Assembly (NCBI RefSeq): GCF_040054535.1
Contig: NC_090797.1
Span: forward strand, 11,727,501 to 11,791,500
From: Antennarius striatus
Taxonomy: Eukaryota > Chordata > Actinopteri > Lophiiformes > Antennariidae
Direction of reading: 5' to 3'
Length of the DNA: 64,000 nucleotides
Of this stretch, positions 29,344-40,600 are shown in pieces (positions within the stretch are counted from its first letter, which is position 1; each line of letters begins with the position of its first letter). The translations under genes and the position numbers were made by a program. The notes beneath the pieces are model-generated. The model saw only the letters and a list, made by a program, of their open reading frames with translations. It was not told the origin of the DNA and ran no database searches.

Positions 29344-29610
29344 TCAATGAGAGCTTCTATCTTCTTCATGCTCAAGCTTCAGCTCTCTCACAGATGGGGA
29401 GATGTTTTCTTCTAAGATTTCCCAATACATGATGGAATAAAATCTGATTGAGGCAGCAAAGCAGCTCCAGAACATCAGAAAGTCCCCACCACGCTTCACT
29501 GTATATAGGGTTCTCTTTTTCAGCATCACCATCATCGTCCCTTCTTCCAAAAGTTCCACATTTGAGTCATGAACAAAACGACATCTCACAGCTTTTATGT
29601 CTTATGAATA
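29344..29610 (-). pseudogene. Tc1-like transposase remnant in nap1l1 intron 1
   Basis: The minus-strand frame contains KRGGDFLMFWSCFAAS and MYWEILEENISPSVRELKLE, which are hallmark segments of the Tc1 transposase middle domain. The frame ends in a stop before the last catalytic acidic residue region can be recognised. Terminal repeats were not found. Confidence 0.75.
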
Positions 29611-30981
29611 CAACTGAATACACAGTGCTGAAGCTTGTGTTTTTCAGTCAGAGGCAGTGTGTCTTGAAGTCTGAGCATGGATCCACATGGAGCCCTCATT
29701 TAAATTGAAAATTCAACAGGAAAAAACACTGGTGTTGTGTTTCAATAATCTGATTTGTAAATGTGCGTTCTCATGAACACTGAAGTTTTTAGTTTAGTAC
29801 AACTAAAAATAATCTGTCATATTGAATGTATAAAGAATCAAATCATTTCTTTTCACCAATTTGACGGCTCTTGTTTGGTTTTGTCATTGAAAACAGATGA
29901 AAAGTACTATTTTTTTTGTCAACAAACCAACTAAACAATCAGTGCTCAATAATTTAGTTCCTAACTATTTCATACATTTGGCACCAAGGGAGCTTTAACA
30001 AGTAATAGTTTTGAATCCAACCATTTAACATAAACTTTGGCCCTGTCATCGTTGCTGCCACAAAAAGCAATAAATATTTAGACACAATATAATTGGCGTT
30101 TCTGATGTCTGTTCAGTCTGATGATGTCCAAATCCTAACGGAACAGGGATGAACCCTGAGGCTTCTGGAACCAGAGACCACGTGTTGCGGCTCATGTCGA
30201 GCCACCAGGGACTGACAAAGAGCCCCGGGGTGGGAGCAGGAGGGGAGAGCAGCAGAGCAGCAGAGCAAGGCAACCTGTTGAACCCCGCCGCCCGCTGTCC
30301 GATGGATTCACGGGGCTCGTCCACGAACAACCTGGCTGGTACACAGGCTAACTTTAGCCGGCCTGCTCTGCCTACATGCATCCGGCTAGTTGTTAGCATG
30401 ACTGCTGCTAGCTAGATGCGCAAGTAGGAATAGCTTCGACAAACACGACGCTGTTAGCATGAAAATATGGGCCAGCTAGAAAGTGATGACAGCGGACAGC
30501 TGCGGTGTCCTAACCGAGTAACGATAACTCCTAGCGGCTGCCGGGTTCAATCGAGCGGCGCGGCTCCCCACAGCCCGGAGTACCGTTACCAGTCTTCCCC
30601 CAAAAATAAGGTCAACTCCAAAAGATGACACAAGGTACGTGTAAAAAAAAAAAAAAAAAGCCAAAAAACGCAAACAATTGTAGGATTTTTTTTTAGATCA
30701 TTTGACGTTCTAGTCATTCGAAAGGTTGTCATTATTATTATTATTTGGAGCCGGGTTTCCCTGATAATAGTTGTTTTATAATATCTTAATCGCGTGTCGG
30801 GCAGTGCACATCATGGTGGAGCCAATCTCAATGGCCGCTGTCTGACTAGCATTAAACGTTAGCAAACAATGTCTTCCTGTGCCGCTCTAGATTTACACCA
30901 CATCACTGAAATTCAACTTCTGACACGATGCACAACGTTGTCGCGAAGGCGTTGAAGCTGTTGGAGTCCGCCGCGCCTTAC

Positions 30982-31087
30982 CTTCGCTGTCTGGCCGGAC
31001 GCTGGGCGGCTGTGGTCGGGCTGTGCGCAGTGAAGAGGTCCCGGGGAAGAACGAGACTCGCTCAGATGGCGGTAAAAGGGGAGAGAG
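30982..31087 (-). other. nap1l1: Predicted noncoding first exon of nap1l1 with TOP-like start
   Basis: A strong donor (AGCGAAG, then GTAAGG) lies at 30982 on the minus strand. Upstream is a 14-nt pyrimidine tract (31087 down to 31074, CTCTCTCCCCTTTT), followed at once by ACCGCCATCTGAG, a YY1-type element. The tract resembles a 5' terminal oligopyrimidine; NAP1L1 is, as I recall, a known TOP mRNA. The exact transcription start is inferred. The exon would join the acceptor at 27588, 20 nt before the ATG. Confidence 0.6.
31061..31073 (+). promoter_or_regulatory. YY1-type site
   Basis: CTCAGATGGCGGT matches the ATGGCGG core bound by YY1. It sits just downstream of the inferred nap1l1 start site. 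Confidence 0.5.
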
Positions 31088-31114
31088 ATCCCGCCGCCCG
31101 CGCTCATATACATC

Positions 31115-31122
31115 TGACGTCA
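31115..31122. promoter_or_regulatory. Full palindromic CRE
   Basis: TGACGTCA is a perfect CREB/ATF site, about 30 bases upstream of the inferred nap1l1 start. Confidence 0.55.
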
Positions 31123-31137
31123 TCACGTACACCGGCA

Positions 31138-31151
31138 GTCGCCGTGGCAAC
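31138..31151. promoter_or_regulatory. RFX X-box-like site
   Basis: GTCGCCGTGGCAAC matches the palindromic X-box GTTGCCATGGCAAC at 12 of 14 positions. It lies upstream of nap1l1. Confidence 0.45.
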
Positions 31152-31464
31152 GCTGTTCATAGGCGGGGCAGCAGGAGATGGGAGCTCCTCAGTTCAGCAT
31201 CACCGTTTTCTTTCTTATCCATATGATCTTCTTTTCCTCCATATTTCTAATTAAAATATTTTTTAATAAAAGAAACCCCAAGACTCACCATGACTGACCC
31301 TGTCACACCCCCTGCAGTCCATTTCCTCCCATCAATCCCACACCAAATGAACATGACGTGATGTTTTATTGTCCAAAATGTATTAAACAGAGCTTCCCAG
31401 CAAAACGTTGTTGGACTCTTGTCCTAAACAACAGAGGAAGATGTGGACTAATTACATCCCGCTT

Positions 31465-31800
31465 CAAAGCGGTGATGTATTGTAATTGTCAGTGTTCGTC
31501 CGTTCGTTTGTTCGTCCATCGGTCTGTTCGTATGTCCACCAAATATCTTCGCAACCGTTGCAGATAGAAAGATAAAACAAAAAGCAGATTACTCGGGCGG
31601 CAAAGGGGATGAAAATGAGATGACCTTGACCTTGAAGAAACTAGGTCAAGGTCAAATTTCAACTTTTGTACACTCAGGAACCAGATAAGATAGAAAGACA
31701 AGGGAGAAGGCCAGTGTGAGACCGTAGATCAAAGCTAGTGCTTTGATCAACTTATGCACTATCTTTGATCTATGGTCAAAGTAGGTCAGGGTAAGTCGCT
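31465..31800 (+). mobile_element. Dispersed repeat family D, copy 1
   Basis: The core shared with other copies includes ATATCTTCGCAACCGTTGCA, GGGGATGAAAATGAGATGA and CAAATTTCAACTTTTGTAC. Related copies are at 33905-34055 (+), 48660-48765 (-) and 58190-58530 (-). It contains a perfect 12-bp inverted repeat of nuclear-receptor half-sites (TGACCTTGACCT at 31621-31632 and AGGTCAAGGTCA at 31643-31654). The class of element is unknown. Confidence 0.65.
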
Positions 31801-32079
31801 GGATGTTTAGAAACATAAAATAAACGCCTGGAAAATGACTCCATACAACTTGTCTGGCTTTGATATAGCCAAGTGTCCAGAAGTTCAAAGATCCCAAACT
31901 GATTGAATATTAGCACGTCTGCTAGACAATATGAACCGTGAGTTACCATCACAACATACAACATTGTGTACCTGCTACCCACAAACATTCATCACACTAA
32001 AAGGGGCCGGCTTCTCTGTATTCTTGTAGGCATGCATTCATGCTGACTGTTTTTCTCTACACAAATACTCAATAACCAA

Positions 32080-32084
32080 ACTTG

Positions 32085-32165
<81 letters not shown>

Positions 32166-32260
32166 ACGTGCGTGCATGTGTGTGTGTGCCCTCTAGCCTG
32201 TATGTGTGTGAAATGCAGAGTGAAAATGAATTTACCCTCTGAGGGATTAATAACGCTACT
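32080..32260 (+). mobile_element. SINE body/tail with long GT tract
   Basis: A GT microsatellite (about 32089-32161) is followed by GTGTGAAATGCAGAGTGAAA, then AATTTACCCTCTGAGGGATT and AATAACG. This is the same body-tail order as in the SINE at 48795-49065. No tRNA-like head was seen. Confidence 0.6.
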
Positions 32261-32681
32261 TTCTATTTGTACAGTTTGTTCTAGTATGAAGCTGTAAGTT
32301 TTCTCCACAGTTATCATAATCTCTATTACTGAAGTAATTTTATGTGTTTATTGATAATTATATGTCCGAAATGTCACAGCTGTCATTGTGTGCCACCTGT
32401 AATTACATTTACATTTCACATTTTATAATCTGAGAGCTGAAAAAAAATGACAATAAAAGTACTCTAAACATGAATATTATTAGCGGATGAATCAAAATCT
32501 GTTGGAAAAAATTTCGGCAGATTTCTCAACTACTGATTTATTTTAATGACGTCAGAAAACCTACATTTCAGATATCTGAGGCCTCTAAAAGCATGTTAGA
32601 AAATGACTTTCAAAAATTGCAAGCCAGACTGTGAGGTAGACGTTTATCCTACAGGCAACACCAGCCTGAGTGTTACTAACA

Positions 32682-32747
<66 letters not shown>

Positions 32748-33904
32748 CTCAGCATCAAGTCTTCTGAGCGATATCTGGCTCACGACTGAAGGTCACATCT
32801 GTCATTCAATGCTTTCCTGCAGGAGGAAACCTTCCAACATTTGCCATCTTTGACAGAAACAACAAAGAGAATATTTCCCTGAGTCATGCAGGCCAGCAGC
32901 AAACAGTCGACAGTGGATATCTCTGGTGTTCAGGGAGGATTTTCTAGGCCTGCATTATATAATATATATTTACATTTACATAGTTCACCTCACTAGTCCA
33001 GTTAAGGTCAAATATGGCAATTTTCAAATAGCTTATGAATTATTTAAATGATCATTCATCTTTTATAATGATTCGTATGTAATGTATGTTTTATCTTAAT
33101 AGGTGTGCATGAAAAACATGATGTAGTGTTCAAACTGGCTCTTAAGGTGGACTAACATCACCTCACTCATTCAAATAATTCATTTGATAATTAGGTAGCA
33201 ATATTCATGATAACGCAATGATTATTTTGCTTCAAATTGTCCTACAGAATGTATACAGAAAATAGAATCTTGTCTACAAATATCATTATCATACAGTTAT
33301 CATCAAAACCCAACTCAGGTGGTATCTAAAAGGGATACCACCTTTAGAATGTCAAAGGCATGGTTTTATTGATCTGTATTGCTCAGTCTGAATCCCTCCA
33401 TTGGGAAAAGGCGAGTTTTACCCTGTCATCAGGTTGCATCTACTGGCAAAGCTCGCTTTGACAGGAATTGGTTATTCTTTACTTTTGATAACAACAGTAA
33501 AATTAAGTGTGTCTTTTACCTGAGCTTGTATTTCACCTTTGACTACAGGCGACACTTGTGGGATTTACACCACTAAATCAGGATGAAATGTAGTCTAAAA
33601 TTGCCAAACAGACATTGAAGACTTCCTGTTCTCTCTATATACTGAGAGGGATTCTTTCTCTTTGTTGAGACATTTGGTTTTGTGTAAAATTAGAATTACA
33701 TGAATTGCGTTTTTTTGCATTCCGCGGTACACTGGCGTCGTGCCCGAAGTGTCCTCTGCCTCACGCCCCCACTCAGCTGGGATAGGTTTCAGCACCCCAC
33801 CACCCACGACAGCAGATGAAGCCAGGGTATTAGATGAATGAACATTTTGTGCATTTCTTTAGGATCAGCTATGTGTTTACAGCAGGAAAGTAGCAGAGCT
33901 TTAT

Positions 33905-34055
33905 TACATCCATCCGATGGTCCGCCAAATATCTTCACAACCGTTGCAAATAGAAAAATGAAAGAAAAATCACATTAATCAGGCATCAAAGGGGATGAAA
34001 ATGAGATGATGACCTTGACCTTGGTCAAAGTCAAATTTCAACTTTTGTACTCATC
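33905..34055 (+). mobile_element. Dispersed repeat family D, copy 2
   Basis: The copy shares ATATCTTCACAACCGTTGCA and CAAATTTCAACTTTTGTAC with copy 1. It keeps the palindromic nuclear-receptor-like core (TGACCTTGACCTTGGTCAAA at about 34010-34029). Confidence 0.65.
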
Positions 34056-34079
34056 ACTGATTTTTTGAAGGCAGTCATG

Positions 34080-34260
34080 TGATACCGCACGTGCATTCTA
34101 TTGGCTGACGGCATCCGGAAGTGCACTACATTCTGTGAGTCTCGGACTTCCGTGAGACACAAAAGTGCTTTAAACAGTCTATCAGAGTGTGGGAAAAGGT
34201 AATACAGTTAGAAGGTGGTTTAATATCAGTATGGGGAGGGTTCATAAAATTTTAAATTAC
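34080..34260 (-). mobile_element. Family B DNA-transposon copy, inverted
   Basis: In reverse complement it matches 145-330 and 24640-24830, including ATATCAGTATGGGGAGGG and CTATCAGAGTGTGGGAAAAG. Confidence 0.65.
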
Positions 34261-34534
34261 CATAAATAATAAGATAAGAATTTCCTTGACATGTATTTGT
34301 GATAAATATTCAGTATACACTAACGGTAACAAGTACAAGACATTTTAACTCACTAAAAATGCAGCTATTTTTTCTGACGTATAACAGCTCTACGTCGAAG
34401 ACGCATTGATAAACATGCATGACAGTTGGATCTTTATTCGTCCGCTTCTTTCTTTATGAGTCATTTAGTTTATATATTTATTTATATATTTATTCATTCA
34501 TTCACTCATTCATTCATTCACATTCCTCGCCAAA

Positions 34535-34615
34535 GACACCGACGCCAGATCTGAGTCAGACCGGGAAGCGCTTGAACTGGCGACTTAGTGGACTGAGCTA
34601 CTGCTGCCCCAATGT
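34535..34615 (-). mobile_element. tRNA-like SINE head fragment
   Basis: On the minus strand it reads GGGGCAGCAGTAGCTCAGTC, then a diverged B box (CCAGTTCAAGCG). This parallels the head at 28225-28302. No SINE body follows. Confidence 0.5.
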
Positions 34616-37600
34616 CACCTTAAGAGAAGAGTTCATTGAAACAGGAGTATCCAGTCATTATTTACTTACCTCCATGTGATGGAAAAATGGTTCATTTTGT
34701 TGTCCCCAAAACAGAAACTACACAAGAGTACATAGATACAGCGGCAAAGATTTCAAAGACTTTTTTGAAGCTAAAATAGAATACACGCTGTAATAGGATG
34801 GATAATTTCTAAGAACAGTAAAGTACAGTTATGTGTCACTGAAGCCTAAATAATGTTCCCAAAACTAACTGTGGAGCCTCAGTTAAGAGACGAAATGCCA
34901 CACACTTCTCAAGGGCACCTGGCAGAAGTGCAAATTGCCACGGAGTCTCCTGTCTGCACAGAGAGGCCTTCTAATGGGCTGTTTAATGAGACAATCAAAT
35001 GCTAATGGCGCCTTAGCTGTTACTCTTGAGCGCCAAGACAGGCATTCAGCTTCAGAGTGTGGGGGTGAATATTCCACCTCGGCAATTTTCCACTCAACAA
35101 CAGACATAACAAGAGTGATCACCGTGGGAGTGATGTTATTGCACACTCAGAAGTAGTTACCATAACTGAGGACTCACTGCATTACTGATCAATTGCTAGA
35201 ATGTTCTAAATAAAGTGTAGCTCGTGTGTCTGGTGAGTGTGTTGTTTCTCAGTTTTATATGCAGCAGTGATATTTCTCGTCAGGGTAATCCATCATTAAA
35301 CAATCTTATATCCTCTCTGTGAAGCACAAAGCAAAAAAAACATTTCTGTAAATTATGAAAATATAACTAACCGTTCAATGTATAATTGAGAATAAAATTT
35401 TAAAGAAACACATTTTGGAATTAGAGGATTCATACCAGGGTAGTCCTTCACAGTAAATCTGTGGAGCTTTAAGCTGAATGCTAATGATTATGACCTGAAA
35501 ACTTATGGTTGATGCTGTATAAAGACAAAGATATAATATACAGTTATGTCCGAGGAGACAAACGTCAAATACAGTATAATCTAGGGGCAGCCAATACGTA
35601 GATTTAAAAATAAGTAGGTGGTGAAATTTTAAAATAAATCCTAAAGCCAGTATAGGGTTATTAAACATGAAATTAACACACAGCTAGTCTGCTTCGTATC
35701 AATGTGTTTTCATCACAGTAGAGATGCATTATATGCTGATACAAGCATTACTTCATTTGAATTGGTCTTTTTTAACCTGTGTGAAATATACTGTGAAATA
35801 ACCAAATAATGCGCTGCCTACGGATCACAAGCAGACCTAAATAAGATCTAATGTCATATTCATCTGTTTCAGACTTTTTTATTCTCTTTGTCTCAGCAGG
35901 ATGGAAGTGATGACAATACCATCATCAACTGCAGCAATATGACTCGACATCTTCTGAGAGGAGCTGTAAGGAGAGACGGCTGACTGGGATGCCAAATTTA
36001 AATATTAATGGCCGCTACCTGCTTTCTTCAACACTTTCCTGGATCCGTGACAACGGGAAGATTTTTCCTCTCCTTTTCTTCTCAGCCCAGAGAAATATGG
36101 ATTATTTTTAGATGATAGCAGGCCTTTAATGTTTAAATGAAAACAGCAGGAGGCAACGGAGGGCAGCGCCATGCCGCAGTATCCTAGTTGGATGACTAAC
36201 ACAGACACAGAAAATATCCTGTATAATGTCAGGAGTGTAATTTTTATAAAATTAATTGATCACTGAAGACCGAGTGCCCCATGTGTATGTGTTAACGGGC
36301 CTGTTTACACTAATATCCAGACAATTGTTTCAATTTCTCTGGATGAAGAGCGTTCCGTCTATGTTGATGCAGTTAAGAAGAAGTAGGATGGATCAAGAAA
36401 ATATAACAAGGAACATCATTGTTTTTATTGTGGATCAGTAGTTTAGAAAATGTCAAGACACTTGGTACGTAAGCACCATGATAAAGTTCATAACGAAAAA
36501 GTATTCAGTTACCCAAAGAACTCAAAAGCAAGACACCTGCAGTTAGAATACATCCGAAACAGAGGGAATTATCAGTTTTGTTTTTGAAAGCAAGAAAGGC
36601 CAACTCATCCCAGCGAAGCAGCCAAAAGATTAAACTAAAAAGGACAAGAATCTTTTCGTTGTGTGCCCTGCTATGGGTTTTTTACGAGAAGTCGATTTGG
36701 CAACATTTCAAGGTCTGCAAATTCAAGCCAGAGAATAAGACTAAGACGTTTTATGAATAGTTTAACATACCAAGTTTTTATTTTCCTTTTTAATTTACAG
36801 TTCACAAGCTCTTAAGTTTTATTTCCTAGAACTGATATTGGGACTGTACTCTTTCATCACCGGATATTAAATTTTCATGCATTTTGGGGTGCAATATGCA
36901 ATCACAGAACCAGTTTAATGAACTGTGCAGGATTCTCAATCTTTCCTTAAAATTCATTTCAATGGTCATTAATTTATACTGTATGTTTAATTTACAAACA
37001 TTGTCTCAACAGCTCTTCTGAAGAAAATCAATATTTTTTTGGCAATGTGACGATAGATGACCCAATTTTTTTGATCTATGTTCTGTTCTTATATACTTAT
37101 TTCGATAAAAACTAAAAGACGCTCAGAGGAAGAATGGGCTGCCATTAAAAAACATTTAAGAATGTTCATTTTAAGGGTGAGTGTGAGTCCTGTAACAAAT
37201 CAGGCTAAATCCTCTTGCCATGTTGTCATGATCAGCCCTTATCCGTGGTCCATGGTCATCTTCATCTTTAACATTGCGGCCGAAAATGAAGGAAAATTAA
37301 ATGTTTCATGTCTTTTTAAGTTTGCATTATATATGAATGCTTAGCTGTTCTAATTTAGGCTCAAAGGGCCTAAAATTATGATGATCTTTTCCTTATTAAA
37401 AACAAAGAATCTTCCCCTCTGTTTTTTTCTGACAGATCACAGCCTGAATATAATTACTCACATCCAGTGTTTGTCCTGACAGATGACATTTGTGGGGTGA
37501 CATGCAACACCGAGAGTGAGGTCGTGATAGTGCATCAGAAATGAATGTGAATCTTTGCACATTAATGCACACATGTAGAATGAATTACAAGGATCGGTCG

Positions 37601-40600
37601 TGAATTCAGTAAATGGGAGGGGAAATAGCCATCTTCAGTTTACACAAGGGGGATTGATAAATACTTAACTAGCATGTAGCCCATTGCATAAACCCATGTT
37701 GCATAACAAGTGATTAAAGCTCTGAAGGGTGAGAGAAAGGTTTATGTCAGAAGGGAGGGGTGGGCAGGGAGTCATAGGAAGTGGTGTCTGCAGCATTTCA
37801 TGCCTCCTTCACCCACTTCCTCCCTCTGTGAAGCTTCCAGCTGTGATCCTCTGGATATTATTCTGATTTGCATCACAGCCTCGTGTTTTTCCTGCATGAT
37901 GAGGAACTCACTTCTAGTTCTCTCTAAAAGAACTGGAAGCTCCATTTATTTATAGGAACATAAGAGCTACTAACATTTTATTACTAGCAAAGCAAAGGTT
38001 TTTGTCTTAAAAAAGACACCAGAGCTAATTAAATGGGCAGTGCATGAGCAGCAGGATCCCGTGAGCGGAGACAAGGCAGCAGCAGAGGAAGCAGGCACAA
38101 CTGGAGGGAACAGGAGACAGCAGATAGACACAAAAATCTTTGCATGGGCAACAACACAAGAAAAAGTCTAGAGATACGGTCTGGCATATCCGCATGAGGA
38201 CTGGGACTATCTGGCTGAGAGACGAAGGAATAAACTGGGTCTTTATACTGCAGGTGAAACAGGTGTGCCAAGACTCTCTCACTGGGCCCTGACTCTGCAG
38301 CTAAATCAGTAAAAAAGACAAGAACGAAAGCAAGTTGAATTAAAAAAGATGCAAAAAATATATTGGTACTATGAGGCTATAACTTTATATAACTATAAGG
38401 GGGAATTTATAGATAAGAGCTGAAACATTTCAGCTGTTGTAAAAAAATATAACTGAAAACTCAGCATCTGACTATACAGAAACAGTTGAAGTGAGGCCTT
38501 CTCAAAATCATAAATCATCTTCTATATTATTCACACAAAGGCAGCAGCCAGTGACCTGCTCCTGTGCCTTGGTCCATTTACACTGTGGGGAAACGATTAG
38601 TTGGGGCGTGCCGAGGCTCGTCTGTGAGCAGCATGACAGACACATGAATCCATTCATGAACTGGAACCTTGTGGATAATTCAGGCATCGTGTTGTCATCC
38701 CATTAATAAGAATGGGGAGCAAATTCTTAAGGAAAACAAACATAAACCTAAACATACCTATAAAATATCAGTCATAAATAAGAATACACAGTTCTATAAA
38801 AATATACAGGTCCAATCCAAAGGAACCCTGTGGGGAGTTCTGCAGGGTACCAACAATGACTTGTTCCTGTTTCCATTCACACCCTTGATGGGAGGTGATG
38901 GAACAGAGCGATGAAAGCTGGCTGGTAAAGTGGTATAAAGCGATTATCTGTGTTTTTGTTCCATGCTTTAAGACTAGCAGGTTAAAAAAGCTGACATGGG
39001 AGTCCTCAAGGTCCCTCTATTCTCAGAACCACAATCATTTCTTGTTGTTGCTGCAAACGGAGGCTTCCCAGAAACTGAACTCATAAGAATATGAAAGGAT
39101 TCCAAGTGTCTGTGCTAATCCCCTGAAGTTTCCTCTACTTGTTTCAAATATTTTCATTTGTATATGAACCCCTTTAGATTGCCACAAACTCTAATATCAA
39201 AATATATGTCTTTGACCATCATAATGCAGATTTCATCACTCCTCATCTTGCATTGGTGAGTAGGGGTGTGACTTCTTATCACAACCACATGAACACCCTT
39301 CTCCCTAGCCAGTGTTTGATTGGTCAACCTTGGGCTAATGCAGAAATGTGATCATGGAACATGGTACTACATGTTTTTTAGCGTTACCAGTTTTGTTGTA
39401 ATGTGTTTCCAGGTCATTACACACCACTGAAAACAGTATTATGAAGGTCAGATTGAATTTGTAAATATTAGGTTCCGAATTTTCCCATAAATCCTACACA
39501 GCAAACCTTAAATTTAGAATTATATTTTTAAGATCGTTTTGGTTGTAGTTTGTTGACAGTCTTGTTGGTGCACGATAATGATGGTCTGGACTGCAGTGTG
39601 ACAGAGTATAAGACTTTTATTCTCAGATGTGAAGCTGTTCAGACATTATTTTTTAATCTTTATCCTCACAAGATGAGTCAAGTTGAAATGCAGTTTGACA
39701 TTGCAGCATTGAATGTTAGTATGTGAGCAGTTGTCCACCGGGACAGCAGGCTGGGCCTCTGAGGAGATGAGGGACAACTGGCTTCTAATCCTCAGGTTCA
39801 ATGAAAAACGCAGCATCGGCTGGTTTGGTCAAAGTGAGGTCATTGTCGTCCCTGTTTGCAGGCATGTGATTGGACGGCTCAGGCCTACAGAGAGCTTTCA
39901 CCCAACATTCAGTGTCTGCTGAACACTGCAAAAGATAGCAAACACAAGCAATCAATGTAGACGTCAGGACAGAATCAAAATGAAAAAAGGGGACTTAGCT
40001 TGATGAAATATATTAGTTATTCCAGAAATATGCCTGAGTAGACATTAATCATCGTAATGATGAATAGAAGTTATAAATGTCCTCCAAGATAATGAAATAT
40101 TCAATAAAACAGTTCTCAATTTGTGCAACGAGTGACACATGAACCACATAGAATATTTCATATTTGTATTTTATTGTTTTATTCATATATTATTTCATAT
40201 TTATATTTAATACACATATTTCGCTAGTGTGAAAACAGACAAGTGTTAACATCAGTTGCAAAACATAATGGGGAAAATGAGAGCTGCTTTGGGTGAATGT
40301 CGTTATTGAACATTTGTCAATAATTTTCTCGAATATGTATTGATTTCATAAAATTCATGAATTCCTCCTATTAAAATGGACCACCGTATATACCATTAAA
40401 AGAGAGGACTGCAACCAGAAGCAGTCAGCCATGAAGAATAATTAGTTTCTTAGTACTGCATTTGAAATTCTTGAAATTTGCTCCTATGGGAGGGCTGGGG
40501 AGTTTTTTTCATGTCTTCTTCTCATTTGTCCAGTGAGTATAAACAGGTTTCATCTGTTTTACGTTCCTGCACAGCTCAACCTCTCATCTTCTCTAATGTA

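Larger units (their letters stand above)
30130..31160. promoter_or_regulatory. nap1l1: CpG-rich promoter region of nap1l1
   Basis: The stretch is visibly richer in CG dinucleotides than its AT-rich surroundings, especially 30280-30330, 30530-30590 and 30940-31150. It covers the predicted first exon. No gene divergent from nap1l1 was recognised to the right. Confidence 0.65.
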
